DNA of 64,000 nucleotides from Gibbula magus (GCA_936450465.1 OW388305.1:41492687-41556686); one strand, 5' to 3'. Shown: positions 47,243 to 60,359, counted from the first letter of the stretch. Numbers and translations are program-made. The notes: generated from the letters alone by a model not told the origin.

Positions 47243-48640
47243 ATTCAAAAAAAGAAACGCATAGGTGATATTTTGAAATCTTTAATCAGAGTTTTCAAAC
47301 AAGCCTGTAGACATAGTGAAGTCTTGTAAATAGGTGAAAATTAGTACAGTAATAGTCCATACATGTCTTCACAGTTTTATGAAAACGAAATTTTATTCAG
47401 AATGATAGTGTCTCTGATATTGGGCGCTACTCTCAGTATCTGTTATGACCACCCCTGGCTGTCAAAACATCCTGGCACCTCCGTGGCATGGGCCGAATAA
47501 CTCGACGGATTGCTTCCTGTGGTATGTTTTGCAACTCTTGCTGCAACCCTGGTCCAAGGTCCTGTAACGTTTGCAGTGGATTTTGACGGCCGACCTCTAT
47601 TCAGCTCATCCCAGACGTGCTCTATTGGGTTCAAATCCGGCGATTTTTAGGGACATGGGAAGACGTTGATGTTCTCATTGGTGAGGAAGTGTGGGGCCTG
47701 GCATTGTTCTGCTTGAATATTTCCCGACGTCGGTTGATAACATGACACAGGTGAGGACGTAGGATTTGGTCTATGTATCCATTAACATTCAAATTGCCTC
47801 AGACCACCACAAGCTCGGACCTTTGCTTGTAGGAGATCGCTCCCCACACCATGATGCTCCCACCGCCGAATTTTTGAAACTCAAGGATACAATTTCGGGA
47901 CAATTTTGACGGCTATACACCCTGTGTCTACAGTCCTTTGAATTCAGCATGAATCTTGATTCATCGCTGAACCAAACCCTTAGCCAATTAGCCAATTAGC
48001 AAACTCTCACATGTCTGCACCATCTGACCAGTTGACGTCGATGACGTAGCGTCAGAATAGGTAAAACCAGAGGTCTTCATGCCCGCAAACAAGCTGCTCG
48101 CAGTCAGTTTCTGAGGTTCTGGTCAGACAGCCTCCTCAATTTGGGCAGTCTGCAGCTGGCCATGGTGTCTATTAACGTCAGATGCCGATCCCCCATGTGA
48201 GCTTGTCATGATAAAGTGGTCCTGATGTCCAGTGGTCACTCAAGGACGACAACTTTTAGGACAATCTTTTGTGTAACGGTCCCAAAGACGGCAAATAGTG
48301 GTTTGATGAGCCCCAAGGTGTCGAGCAAAATGTAACTGTGACTGGCCGCCTTCAGTCTTCTGATGGCCTTGTATCTTATATAGTCATGATATTTCAGAGG
48401 TTTTTTTCTTGATTTTCACGTGCATTACGCGAATTCGGAACTTAGAGCGACCTTTTCATGCATTTTCTGCAAATTATCCGTATTTGCTCACATGATGAAT
48501 GTATCGGTGCGTTTTGGTGTTTTGTTAGGTTTTCATATACCCGGATATAATTTTATCAACAAAAAGTGGAATTATTTACAATAGATTTTTAATGCTCGTT
48601 CTTTAAAAAATATGCCCACCTATGCGTTTCTTTTTTGGAA
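47243..48640 (-). mobile_element. Tc1/mariner element with both ends
   Basis: Inverted ends share AAAAAAGAAACGCATAGGTG (left about 47248-47267, right about 48614-48635), next to TA dinucleotides. The length of about 1.4 kb is normal for Tc1. The transposase is on the minus strand and broken. Confidence 0.8.
47400..48360 (-). pseudogene. Tc1-like transposase, degenerate copy 2
   Basis: Minus-strand frames show RVWFSDESRFML (second catalytic block) and NPIEHVWDELNRG (third block), separated by frameshifts. The N-terminal HTH is poorly preserved, and short deletions relative to copy 1 are visible (for example near 47690 and 48275). Confidence 0.75.
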
Positions 48641-48975
48641 GGGTATATCTGGGTTGTGATGAGTCGCCATGGTCGTGAACGAATCGTAAAATAGTCGTTA
48701 TTAGTCATGAGTTGGTCGGAAATGAGTCATTGTCAGAGTCGTTGTGGCGGATTAGTGTTGGGAAAGAGTTGACAGTTACATGTAGTCGTGAATGGGTCAG
48801 TAGTTCTTCCTCACCAGACCGTAAGTAGTTCGTAAGTAACTCACAGAAATATCAAGTTTGACAATTTCAGCCAAGTGTTCCCGGACTCATGCTGACAAAG
48901 TCGTGGGCGAAAAGTGTGGAAGAGTCGGTAATTGTCGTGAAGACTTTTGGAATTCGCAGCTCAATGAAATGGGGG

Positions 48976-50178
48976 TGCAAAGTAGATTCATGTTAGGTTG
49001 CTGTTAGTTTGTACTTCAGATAACACATTAAAACATGTTTTTTTAATACAGTATGTCAACAAAATTGCCCTAAATCTTAACACTAAACATTGACGCTGTC
49101 AACAGAGTTTACCATTCTTTGATGGCCATTTTTCATAAGAGCGTCCTTGCTGAACTTATCAGGAAATAAACTCATTCTTGTGTACTTCGTATTTTTATAT
49201 CTAGATAGTGGTGATATAAAAAAAACTCAATCTGCATGACGATTATAAACATATATCCTTTATAAAGGCTCTGTGTAGGTCTATCATTCCTTTATTAAAC
49301 GGAGTGTGTTGACAAATAATGGCATTTGGAAACAAAAGACTATTGCGCTTCAGTTCAGACATATGACAGATCTCAACACACATGTTTAATAGGTATATTA
49401 TGATATAAGTTCATTAAGAGAAGAAAATAAGAAAATGAATATAACATGATGAAGAAATGAGAGAATTCAGTTTCACTCGATCAACAGATTGCAAAAATTG
49501 TATTGTATTCTGACGACACTCTCCGTGAATACACTTATTTTGATTACACATTACCTCTTAAATAACTTTCAGGTTAGAAAACGTTTGTTGTTTAATATCT
49601 AATATCATTTCATAAACAGGATGTTGTAAACGCTATTTAATTCTTGCTAAAACAACAATCAATGACATGAATAAATTGTGTAAAATGTCATAAAATAAAT
49701 GTCAAAAGGTCAAACCATTGTTAAAACGTCTGATGAACTTTTGTAAACCATACATAACCTTTCTGTAAAGATCATTAGACTATGATTAGTCGGTTTTCTG
49801 TATATTTTTTTAGGATTCTTTTTTTCTGGAATTTGTTTTTGCTACTGAAGTAATCTCTGTTGAGGTGTTTCTTTTTTATGTAAGACCTGATGTAAGATAT
49901 CTTTAAACGTAAGACCAGATTATGTTCCTATAACTAGAATTGATCTCCCTTCAGAGTTGTCTAATACACAAAATACCATAAAGTCCTTGTTTCTCCTTCA
50001 CTTACAGGCAAGGTGGTGATGGTTTCGATTCCACGTTCGCAAACATCTTTAAAGTGAGATTGAATGGCATTTGAAAGTAGTTCATGTTTGTTTATCCCAA
50101 ATAACACACTGTTTTGTAGTACAATACATTTTACAATTTCAAAGGGTGGATAAGGTTGATGAGTGTAACCACATGGCC
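48976..50178. other. Intergenic, no gene seen
   Basis: AT-rich single-copy-looking sequence. No domain, RNA or repeat recognised. Confidence 0.55.
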
Positions 50179-50210
50179 GGGGATGTAGCTCAGTTGGTAG
50201 AGTTTCCGCT
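50179..50210 (+). repeat. tRNA-Ala-like 5' fragment
   Basis: GGGGATGTAGCTCAGTTGG plus TAGAGTTTCCGCT matches the first ~32 bases of a tRNA-Ala (acceptor strand, A-box and D arm). It then stops being tRNA-like: there is no anticodon arm, T arm or 3' acceptor strand. It is probably the head of a truncated SINE or a tRNA fragment, not a functional tRNA. Confidence 0.6.
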
Positions 50211-53200
50211 AATCAACCTGTGTCATTCTAAAATACGTTAAAATATCGGAGTTATTGCTTCCTAACTTGGCGTTCAGCATTATAAGGATAGAACAACACT
50301 GTGGCTGCCGGGTGTCACTGGCACAAATCGAATTTCCAAATTCATTGTAACGAGGACAATAACTTGACAGTGTGGTAGATAAACACGAAATATACAAGGT
50401 ATCCTACAGTTTACCATATCATGAGGTATATTCATAGATTGAGTCACTGTTTATTTATTAAGTTCCCCTTTTTAAAGCTTCTTCAAATTATATTTACTTA
50501 CTAAAATGATTAAAGCCACAGGTGTAGTTTTCAACATCAGCTGAAAATGTTGCAGCATCTACATCGAAGAGACCACTCAATAAACTCTTTAAAGAAGACA
50601 AAATCCACAATCAAGGACCACACCATTCATCACTTCTTTAAGTACCCTGCAGAACTTAAACGTTTGCTTGATTTTGCTTGTAAAGAAGTATGCTAACACT
50701 TGTTATTTACGGTGTAATGCTCCGAAAAGTGTATCTCTTATTTGGAGATCCAAAACGAAATGTCCAAGGATATCCATTGTTGAGAAAGAAATACCTTGCA
50801 TGTAAAATTAACTGGCCTCTAAGTATATTTATCAGGTCGAACTACAGACCACACCCAATCTGTATGTGAAAGGCTAATGATTCTCTCTAATGACAATGAG
50901 GCCCATTGTCTGTACCCATAAGGTGGTGTCCGAATTGGGTATGAGTTATTCTACCATGTGGTTTTTAGTCTTGTATTATGTGGGACTGTTTGCCACTATA
51001 ACAAAATATAATATGCTGGGAAAAGTTCAAATTCAGTTCTGTAAAGGTATCCAGGGCATTTTAAGTGGTACAAAATAGCCAGAGACACGCTTGACTTAGT
51101 CGCACTTCGAAGATATTAGAACCAAAAATCTCAACCTGTCTCTCCGTCTCTCCGTCTGTCCAAGGATGTTTTAGCCTTGTATGTTTCAATCACTTTGTGA
51201 TTTTGCAGATTATGTTTAATATGTATTATCGAGTTTGCCTTTTGAAGAATTTTATTATCCTGGACTAATTATAAATTTACATACATTTTCAAAAATATAA
51301 AAATATAAAACTTGTGTTTGCATTAATTTTAATATATTTAGCTACCTACAAACTGTATACACCTAATGGTCTAGTTGTTCTTTTTTGAAGAAATTTATCA
51401 ACTGACGTAATGTGCATATTTTATGTAAATGTTTCAAATAGTTTTCTACATAGCATATCTTAATATTTACAAAAGACCTTTGATAAACAAATAGTAACCA
51501 TGAGACATTGTATGAATATGTTTTTATTAGACATTTGATATTCATAGACTGCATTCACATGGCCTAATTTAGCCTTTTGAATGAATTGATTAATTACTTA
51601 ATGTGAATACTAATGTGTCGAATTTTGTCTGCATTTTATATCTCCATCAGTATTTAGGAGAGGCATATTTATTGAAATTTATACTCGATGATTATGTCAA
51701 GCCTTATGAGGAAAATTCATTTTTGGCCTACTTTACTATTCTCTCTTTTTGTTTTCATTTGTATTAAATACCATAACCTTGTCATTGTACTTTTAAAAAT
51801 TCAAAAAGTTGTGACATAAATATGTTTATTTCAATAACTGAAATCTATTTGGTGATTTGTATTAACTTTATTTATTCTGACGTCAAATGCATGTTTAAAT
51901 GATGATCGTAATAATATTTATGTATATGACATCTATAAAATAAACTAAGTTATTGGCAAAATGGTTTTCTATATAATTACATCACATGAAAGTTACAATC
52001 ATATCTGATGGCATCACTAACGATTGCTAGAGGCGTTCAATTCTTTGTAATCAATAAATCAGTAATAACGTGTTAAAATCAGTTTGGTATATATTACTTT
52101 ACCAAACAGCTGGATTTATCCTGGAGTCACTATCCGTGAGCATTCAGACATTTACAAATGTATGGTTAGTTCGAATTCTTAAGATGTATACACTATTTCA
52201 AAATAAATACGAAATGTGAATATTTTGTATGATACCAAAAAGCTTATAACATCAAACTAGGATACCCAGTTCATTTCTATACTGTCAGTTGCCAAAAGTC
52301 CGTTCGCAAAACGTGTGACGTCCCTGCTGTTTGGAGCCCTAGGTTAAACTTGAATGCGTTTCGCCGTGCAACTAGGCTAACAATCAAAATACAATCTTGG
52401 GTACACATTTTCACAGGTCACACATTTGTGTTACACCGTTAATTCTGAATTATCTCCCTTTGTTTTTACTGTTGCCGTCTGCTATTATGGGATGCCGGGC
52501 TGTCAACCGAGAACTGTCACCTGACCAACGAAGTTTAATTGTTGATGCCTGAGTCATGACCTCGGTATGACCTTGACCTTTCACGTCATAACATTAACGA
52601 CACGAGTGCCATGACCATCAGTAACGAGAGCGAGGGATACACTGATATTCAGGCACAAATGTCGTAAATATAGTATGACATATACACGAATATAATATTA
52701 TATTTATTACCGAAGTCATGAAATTCCTGAAAATATGCTAAAATTAACTGTCTACCATAGGCTGACGGACACACGTCATTTGAATACAACGTAATAGACA
52801 CAGCTTGACGTAATAGCAATGTTTATGACGTCACGTCACCATGACAAAGTTATTTTTTGCCCTTTCTTGTGTGAAAAATGTTAGCCTCAATATTATTGCC
52901 CTCGTAGGTAATAAATACCAAATAAGAGCCTCACAGCACATAAACTTTTCAAGTTCTCCTGTTTACAAGGTGTTTAGAGGTTTTACAACTCGTGACCTTG
53001 ACTATCTCTCGTGACCTTGACCTTTGACCATCAATAATCTAAGATCACGTTTCATTGTGTATAGCAATCATGTAATGTTTCAACGTGTTAATGGTTAAAA
53101 TAAGGCATATTCACAAAAAGCATGCCAAAGACTAAATCGTGACCGTAATCTTGACAGATTTGAGCTTTTCTAATGTTAACAATACTCCACAGTCCACTTA

Positions 53201-53549
53201 GTCGGGGCTTTTCAATAGTACTCATACATCCCTCTAGTTTAAAATGCTGTGCTGCTTGGCTCATTCGGCTTTCAGACTATAACACGGTAATTACTTGCGA
53301 TGCAGGGTTGTTTTCTTTGTCCATGACAATACGTACCTATTAATGTACCAAATGATGTTAGTTCATCCCTCAATACTGGTTAGTGGTATCGGTATCAACT
53401 TCATTTTATTCTCAAAAAAACACATTGGTGGTATAAGAGTATATATTCATAATAAATCATATAAAATACAATATGTCAAAAGTATTTTTAAGTACAGTCA
53501 TATCTACAAAAACGAAACAAGTTTAAATGATCTAAGCACATTATTGGTC
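50211..53549. other. Gene-poor AT-rich stretch
   Basis: No gene recognised. It contains a short TCTCCGTC-type repeat near 51145-51165 and TGACCTTGACCTTT-type dispersed words around 52560-53030. The open frames here have no recognisable domains. Confidence 0.5.
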
Positions 53550-53979
53550 AGGTTTCTTAGCTTTTGAAATTGTAGAAATTATAATGTTCATGAACTTAGC
53601 TAGGTTTCTTAAAACAATAAAGTCTAGTGTGGTGAAGAGTTGTCTATAAGATGAAATATTTGCGAAGTTAAGTAGTATTGCTGGAACATAAACTTTTCTG
53701 GTTTCATGGAAAGTAGGACAACGAAAATATAGTAAAATTCATCTGCTATTGAAGGTGAGTCGCATAATCTACATGTTCCATTTTTTCAATTTTGGTATTA
53801 TTCCAACGTCCTATCTCGACAGCTAAACAGTGATTAGAAATTCTTAATTTTAACAACGGATAACTAATGTACTTAGGAAATAAAAGGTAGGCATCAAAAT
53901 AAGGTAAAATCTTAATGAATTGTTGTACACAGACAATCGATGCTTCCCGCTGTGTCACTTGTACACTGAATTTGTGCAT
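53550..53979 (-). mobile_element. LINE relic, extreme C-terminal region
   Basis: The minus strand reads FPKYISYPLLKLRISNHCLA then VEIGRW, resembling the (L)RI-SHRL-IE-GR(Y/W) block before the C-terminal zinc motif in mollusc LINE ORF2 proteins. The downstream minus-strand sequence is stop-rich. It could belong to the same clade as 35380-36106. Confidence 0.6.
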
Positions 53980-56447
53980 GATGTTGGAACAAATCGACAG
54001 TTATCATGACCTTGTTAACATAAACGAACTGTACAATATTAGATTATTGTTTTTGAATATTCACTCAAAGGGAAATACATCCGTAAACTCGCGACGGCGG
54101 TTTTCAATCTTTGGTTAACAGTTTTAGGATTTGCATGAGATGTATAGAATTTTGCTACAGGAGTATTTGACCTTTGACAATTATCAGATTAGGATATCAA
54201 ATTTATGAGATTGCTTTATTACATCGATAAAAGCCCCTATTTGGGATCACGGGCCAATGAGTCTGCACACAACTTTTCAGCTATCAAGAACTTTTGAAAC
54301 TAGAGAATAAGATGAAAATAGGTTTTACAGGCTCTCAAAATTTAAAATTTAGAAACTCCATTTGCCAAGGAGTGTGCAAATAAAATTTCAGCTTTCTAGA
54401 GTCATTGGTTCTGGAGAAGAAGTCGAAAAAGTGAAAAGACGAATAGACGGACAGACGGATGGATGCCGGACGCCATGCCATGTCATAAGCCCATCGGTCC
54501 TATATATGACCAGGGCGTTGCAAGTTTACAGTATTTAAGTACAACAATAACCAAAATGATTACAATGAATATTAATTTTTAAACTGTTTTGCTCCAAAGA
54601 GTAATACGTTGAGTCAATACTTCGTCCAATCACTATTTAATATAAACAAAATCACGTTGTTATAATTTTTATTTTGAAAAATTAACGACAGTAAAAACTG
54701 CACACTCAATATTTATGAATGAATGAATGAATCAATGTGAAAATCCAACAATTCAGGAAATCAAACGTAACATTCCTAATGGCAAAAGTAAATAAAACTA
54801 TGACCACTTGTCATCATTATCACCATCATTATTGCTAAATTATTTGTTTTCTATCAGTTTTGACATATCCTGTTATATCTGACATATATGTATATACATA
54901 CATTTCTATATATTAAAAAACAGTAATTTATTACAGCTAAGTTTGCATCATAACAGATAGTGTCCACAATAAAGGACAATCATTTAACGTTAAAGTAATT
55001 TTTTTTTTTTAAAAACAAGTAAAATATGAGTTTCAAAGATGAATGGTGAAAAGAACAAATGTATTTTAACCTCTATCAAAATTTAAAAAGAACGGAAATA
55101 AATATGTGCTTCCAGAAGTAAACATTTTAACACGTTCTTGATCAGGCAAAATCTTCAGGACAAATTAAAAAATTAGTTCTTCATGAAGATACAACATATT
55201 TGTAAGTGAAAATTCGATAAAAAGATGTGTCAGGGTTTCATTGAGATACACAAGAACATTTAAAAACTCATTGCATGACAACCAATCACCAATTTTTTAC
55301 AAACGCAACGGTAACACATCATAACATTCTAGTCTAATAGACGTTTTAAGGAGGGATTATACCCTGAAATCGAACTCACTTACCAATATTTTGCGACAAC
55401 AATTTAAAGCTGAGGTATCTTAGACAATAGTTGCATGAGAATAAACATTTAACGATGTGTAATTTATTCTTGAATATAATGAATGTTCCTACGAGGTCTC
55501 AGCTTTGGATCACTGTTCATTGGATGCATGAACAAGTTTTTTTTTACATACAAAGTTTTGTCTGGGTATTCAATATACAACACGTGCCCATTTAAAAACT
55601 GATGGCATGACAAACAATCACACACATTTCACACACGCAACTTTAAAGTTAAGATAACATGAATGTTTTAAGCAGAGATGGAAACAAGAAATCGAAATTT
55701 TATGGCAATATTTTGTGACAACAATTTAGTTTTGTGAATAGGAATCAAAACAAATATGCAACATTTTTTAAAAGCGCTTAAGTAGTCCAAAATAACTTAA
55801 TATAAAATATACAGCAATATTATGATTAAAGGGAAAACTCTCAAATTAGTTTGATAACCCTAAATGTTCTGACAATTTTGCATAAAAGACACTATAGACT
55901 ATTTGAAATATTCTAAAATAGCATAGCTTCATTCAATCTCTTATGGCAAATCCTAATGAATTGTGACAAGATTTCAAACAATTACAATCTTAATATATTC
56001 AATTAAGGATAATTGCAGCATCAAGATCAACGTGGCGAAAACAATCAAACGAAGCCATTTGAAAACATTCTATACATAATTCCTTAAAAATGTATTAATT
56101 ACATATTTGTGAAAATACGAGATATTTATCAAACAACAATTCGTGTGTCAGAAGCTACAAACGTATTTCCTTGAGTCGAATCCCAACTCACTTAAACTGT
56201 CAGAATTAATTATATGGAGAACATTCTTCAAGTTTATGTCAAACACTTATGTGGTAAAAAATGTTTTTGGTCAATTATTGTTTGACCTCCGCCACAGATG
56301 GTCAGCAGTTGCAGATTCAAAAACTCAAACTCAAAAATGTTCCTACAATAACATTTCCATAGCAATCCTAACTCCAACCTCTTATCCAGTCATCGAAATT
56401 TTGTCATATTCTCCTACCAGCCTTCACCATCTCGTAAATGTGTTCCT
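53980..56447. other. Intergenic between the LINE relic and lectin gene C
   Basis: AT-rich. Around 54440-54530 there is a GACGGACAGACGG-type dispersed repeat end (ATGCCGGACGCCATGCCATG). At about 55257-55425 and 55590-55735 lie two diverged copies of one unit (TTTAAAAACT.AT.GCATGACAA.CAATCAC ... GACAACAATTTA), spaced about 335 bp. No gene recognised. Confidence 0.5.
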
Positions 56448-56701
56448 TTAAGTTTTCCTCCTCCACATGTCACGTGACTCAGCAGGTCCTGAACTGCCTG
56501 TTCTCCACAGAGTGCAAGTTGGGTTCGTGTATTCAGCAGCCATACACAGGATCAGACGGTAGCATTTCTGTATGCATTCAACCCGCGATCTTTCGCTGAG
56601 GACTTCCATCTCCATCAGTGTTTCCATAGTGACGGATCCAAGGGTGAAGGTGACGTTGGTATTGCAAGATTGAAAATATGTAACATCAGAGGCAGATATT
56701 A
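56448..56701 (-). CDS. Lectin gene C: terminal PAN/apple-like exon
   Basis: A 254-bp exon on the minus strand, the same length as in genes A and B: acceptor TTTCAG upstream, stop TAA at 56450-56448. It reads ISASDVTYFQSCNTNVTF, METLMEMEVLSERSRV, ECIQKCYRLILCMAAEY and a tail ending MWRRKT. The cysteines of the PAN pattern are all kept. Several conservative changes against gene B show an older split than A/B. It faces gene B tail to tail across about 14 kb. Confidence 0.88.
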
Positions 56702-57894
56702 CTGAAAAAAAAGTTAAAAGCTTTCATAGGTCAGTTCAGGTTTATGTGAATATTTAGTGCATAAAGCACGGAAATCGTTTACAGATATAAACTCATGGGC
56801 AAAAGTAAGTATAGATCCGAACAAAATAATATATTCACAGTCATTGACAAGTTTATGGAAAATGAATGTTCTGATAAAGCCAAAGCAAAACAGAACGTGA
56901 ATATGCACAACACTCTTACGGTGAGATTATGACGTCACAAATGCGAAATGTTTCATGCCCGTAGCACACAGTGTAAGTACAAATGCCTGATATACATGTG
57001 TTGAATAGGTCCTGTCATACCATATATACTGATAAAACATCAACATTATACCCTGATTGACGCCAGACGAGTGAGAGAGAGGACAATAAAGATGTCTGAC
57101 ACGGTAGCGACTTAAGTAAGAATTGCAAAAAAACATGTGATTAAACGCCACTGACGGCAACAAGGATACATGTCGTGGAGTGGATATTCATATGTTACAA
57201 AGAACATGTCCACCTGACTATGTTATCGTGAAGTAGAGGAGACGTGACTTAAGAGTTATTAAACGTTGCATTGTCATGTCCTTCATGGTCCCATGATAGA
57301 GTGTCTGGTTATGGTGCGAAAGAATGCAGGTTCAATTCCAATAATGTCAAATGTGAGATGTTTACTTAGAATAATTTGTTCTGTGATTGAAATTAAAATT
57401 TCGAATATAGTTATTCCAGAATGGACAATTCAAGTGAAATCTACTTTGGGGCCTTGAAAGGAGGTTTACCTGAGAATTGACACAAAAATGACACCTGAGG
57501 TTTATATATATGGTTTGAAATTAAACCAGAAATTTTATAATTTTGTTTTTATAAATGAGTTTTGATGCCAGTTTTGTTCAAACGTGTTTGACACGAGTAA
57601 TCAGTTGTATATTGTATACAATATACCATCAGATAATGTGATCATATGTTAAACGATTCAAATAAGTTAAATGTAGATTATTTTTACATCTATAAAATGG
57701 CACAGTTGCTCATACCTACACATCTTCCATCCTCGCTTTAAATCTACATTGCCCTACTTGATGATGTTGTCCTTCTCAATATGAACTTGAATATAGGAAT
57801 CATGTTTTCTCATCGCCTGTTTCAAACACCACAAGCCATTTGCTAATAATATATTTTAAAACTGTATTGCAGTGATAATAATGATTAAACGTAC

Positions 57895-58032
57895 ATGTAT
57901 CACAGGCACTCGACTTCCATCCCGGCATGCATCCTGAAGAGCAAACGGGAGTCTCCAGTCTCCAGTCGCAGGGCTCGTCAGCACAGTGACAATCCGACTC
58001 ACAGGTGAGTCCGAATTTGTATTGGGGACATG
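57895..58032 (-). CDS. Lectin gene C: EGF-like exon
   Basis: 138 bp, phase 1-1, acceptor ATTCAG, donor GTACGT. It encodes ACPQYKFGLTCESDCHCADE and PCDWRLETPVC through SACDT with the same eight cysteines as genes A and B. The spacing is identical, so the module should fold in the same way. Splice phase is compatible with both neighbouring exons. Confidence 0.87.
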
Positions 58033-58306
58033 CTGAATGTGCAACGAAAGGGGATCTTATTTACTTGAAATCATTACGACATGATGACAACATTATAATA
58101 TAAACATCAAGTACATTGTGCTCGGGGTAAGAATATATTTGTTATTTATTTTGAAACTTTATAAATTACACAAAGGATATTATTTTATGGAAATGATCTG
58201 ACTTTTAAATTAGATAAAAAGAGACAGTTCCATCAACTGTTCAGAGCCTTTTGATATGATTTTAGATTGTACTCATTCGTCTCCTTTCAGGAAATTTCAT
58301 AAATAC

Positions 58307-58525
58307 CATAAGCTTCAACTTCAGCAAAGTCTAATATTGCTCCTCGATCATCATTGGCTGTGACAGTTGATATGGTGAGATAACGTCCAGTTGCTTCACA
58401 TGAGAATGTGTAGATATCCGCAATGTCTGATCCATTTGCAGCTCCGGTAACAATCTCACAGAAATCTGTGGTACTGACCCCCTCATTTGAGAGTGAAATC
58501 CGAACACTGTTCCTTCTACTTTTGT
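58307..58525 (-). CDS. Lectin gene C: second half of F-type lectin domain
   Basis: 219 bp, phase 1-1, acceptor TATATAG, donor GTATTT (weaker than in the paralogues). It reads SRRNSVRISLSN, STTDFCEIVTG, SDIADIYTFSC, GRYLTISTVT and ILDFAEVEAYG. The two domain cysteines and the closing strand are kept. Joined to the 62424-62212 exon it gives RIDYKSRR, completing the Arg-X-Asp-X4-Arg part of the fucose-binding motif. Confidence 0.87.
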
Positions 58526-58560
58526 CTATATAGAAACATAAATAAAACATCTACCTTAGT

Positions 58561-58777
58561 TAAGCTTATCTGGCCTGAAAGGCCCAAAGGGCTTATGGCA
58601 TTGCATCACGTCCGGTGTCGGTCCGTCTGTCCGTCTGTCCGTCTGTCCGTCCATCTGCCCGTTCGTCCGTCCATCCGTCTGTAAACTTTATACATTTTGG
58701 ACTCCTTGGCCAATGGGGATTCTAAATTGTAGATTTGGTGACCCTGTGACCCCAAATATAGATCACAGGGGTCACAA
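58561..58777. repeat. Dispersed repeat with (GTCC/GTCT)n microsatellite
   Basis: GGCCTGAAAGGCCCAAAGGG, then TCCGTCTGTCC-type tandem tetranucleotides at about 58611-58682, then a segment with the palindrome-like GACCCCAAATATAGATCACAGG. GTCCGTCTGTCC tracts are frequent in mollusc introns. No coding function. Confidence 0.75.
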
Positions 58778-58904
58778 CCCTTTGAAATAAAATTATCTCC
58801 CTTTGTAAAGTGATTATTGTTGTACATGGATCTATCCAATCTTAAGATGGGATAGCTCTCGGGGCTATCCCAAATGTGGATAAATCGCTATCTCAAGTTG
58901 AACT

Positions 58905-59760
58905 TTAGAGAGAAAAAGTTTGATAAAAAAAATGAGTTTGATGTCAAAACAGATTTTGATGAAATAACGGACTTTGTTGAAATAACGGACTTTGAAGAAA
59001 AAAGTGACTTGATGAAAAAAGGACTTTGTTGAAAAAACGGAAGAAAATTACTTTGATAAAGAAATTACTTTGATGAAAAAAATGAATTGAACGAAAAACT
59101 TTCTTTGATAAATAAAATAAGACTTTGATGACAAAAAAAACTTTGATAAAAAATACTTTGATAAAAAAAAATACTTTGATAAAAAAAATACCTTGATGAA
59201 AAAACTGATTTGAATGAAAAAAATGATGTGAATGAAGAAACTGATTTGAATGAAAAATACTTTTATGAGAAACGACTTTGATTACAAAAAATACTTTGAT
59301 TAAAAATGACTTATTTGAAAAATTACATTGATCACTGAATAAGGACTTTGATATAAAAAAAAAAACTTACTTTGTTGAAAAAATAAGATAGAAATAATAC
59401 AATAATGAAGAATATAAGACTTTGATGACAAAAAACTTTGATGAAACATAGGACGTTGATGAAAAAAATGACTATAATAGAAAAAAGACTTTGATGAAGA
59501 AAGATAACTTTAATAACAAAAATTACTTGAATGTAAAAAATGACTTTCATGAGAAACGACTTTGATGATAAAAATTACATTGATGATATATGAAAGGTAA
59601 AATAATGACTTTGATGAAAAAGTAATCGGCTCACAAACTGACTTTGATGAAAGAAGAAACTTTTGTTTAAAAAAAATAATTTGATAAAAAAAATGTCTTT
59701 TATTAAAATGTTGATAAAATTCAATACTTTAAATAACTTGATAACATACTGATTTTAATA
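58905..59760. repeat. Degenerate minisatellite of GACTTTGATGAAAAA type
   Basis: Dozens of imperfect units of about 15-22 bp (ACTTTGATGAAAAAA, ACTTTGATAAAAAAA, TGACTTTGATGA and so on) run head to tail with variable poly-A lengths. No conserved reading frame. Confidence 0.85.
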
Positions 59761-60359
59761 GAAATCACTTTTGTAAGAAAATAAACCAAAGATAATGGTA
59801 GAGGAAATTCTTCTTTGTTGGAATTGTCTTTTATTTCTTAAATTTGAACATACAATTTTTTCAATAATAATACTAATAAGATACATGTAATTCACTTTAA
59901 AAGTATATCAATGATTCCCAAGAATTCTACGCAGAGTTTAGATACCGAAAATGTGAATAAATCACAGCTAAATCAATTCGGGCCAAAACAGTTTCCTTAA
60001 AGACATTCCTTTTCATAATTACAACATGAATGTCAATCAATCGGGTATTTACAAGTAATGAAACTCTCTTTTACCATTACATTTGCCGTAGGTCGCCATA
60101 CTCACTCCAAAAAACTAATCTCACGAAAAGGTAAATTATGGCCAATGGCTAGATAAAACTCGTCAGTAAAGAGAGTTCAAAAACGAATGTACATGGTTCG
60201 GTTACATGATTTCCCTTCTAGTTGGCATTTTGTATATAGTTTATCAGGTCGTGTAATGAGATGTTTTACCCACTGAGGTAACAAAATATTCTATGAACTT
60301 AGATAATAAATGGAAAATTTGAGAAAACAAAATTTCCAAAAAAAACTGATACAGCGCCT

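Larger units (their letters stand above)
38129..48550. repeat. Segmental duplication, copy 2
   Basis: Collinear with 1-11294. It includes gene B exons 3-5, a decayed lectin copy, a LINE relic, a complete AGTCGT-type TIR element and a Tc1 element inserted in it. Copy 2 has lost about 1 kb of the decayed lectin gene, including its second FTP exon, and has longer AT repeats. Similarity to copy 1 ends near 48550, inside the Tc1 element. Confidence 0.93.
46791..48973. mobile_element. AGTCGT-rich TIR element containing a nested Tc1 element
   Basis: The left end CCATTTCACTGAGCTACGAG is inverted at the right end (about 48950-48973, read as CCCATTTCATTGAGCTGCGA). The body outside the Tc1 insertion (46810-47240 and 48645-48950) is full of degenerate AGTCGT/GAGTC words and has no open frame. 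It is about 0.8 kb without the insertion. Non-autonomous, superfamily unknown. Confidence 0.65.

Noticed and set aside
50179..50210. Functional tRNA-Ala gene
   Set aside because: Only the 5' ~32 bases are tRNA-like. Anticodon and T arms are missing.
56143..56451. Plus-strand open frame opposite the end of gene C
   Set aside because: Antisense or non-coding to the PAN exon flank, with no domain.
58487..58839. Arg/Ser/Pro-rich frames over the GTCC tract
   Set aside because: Low-complexity translation of a microsatellite on both strands.
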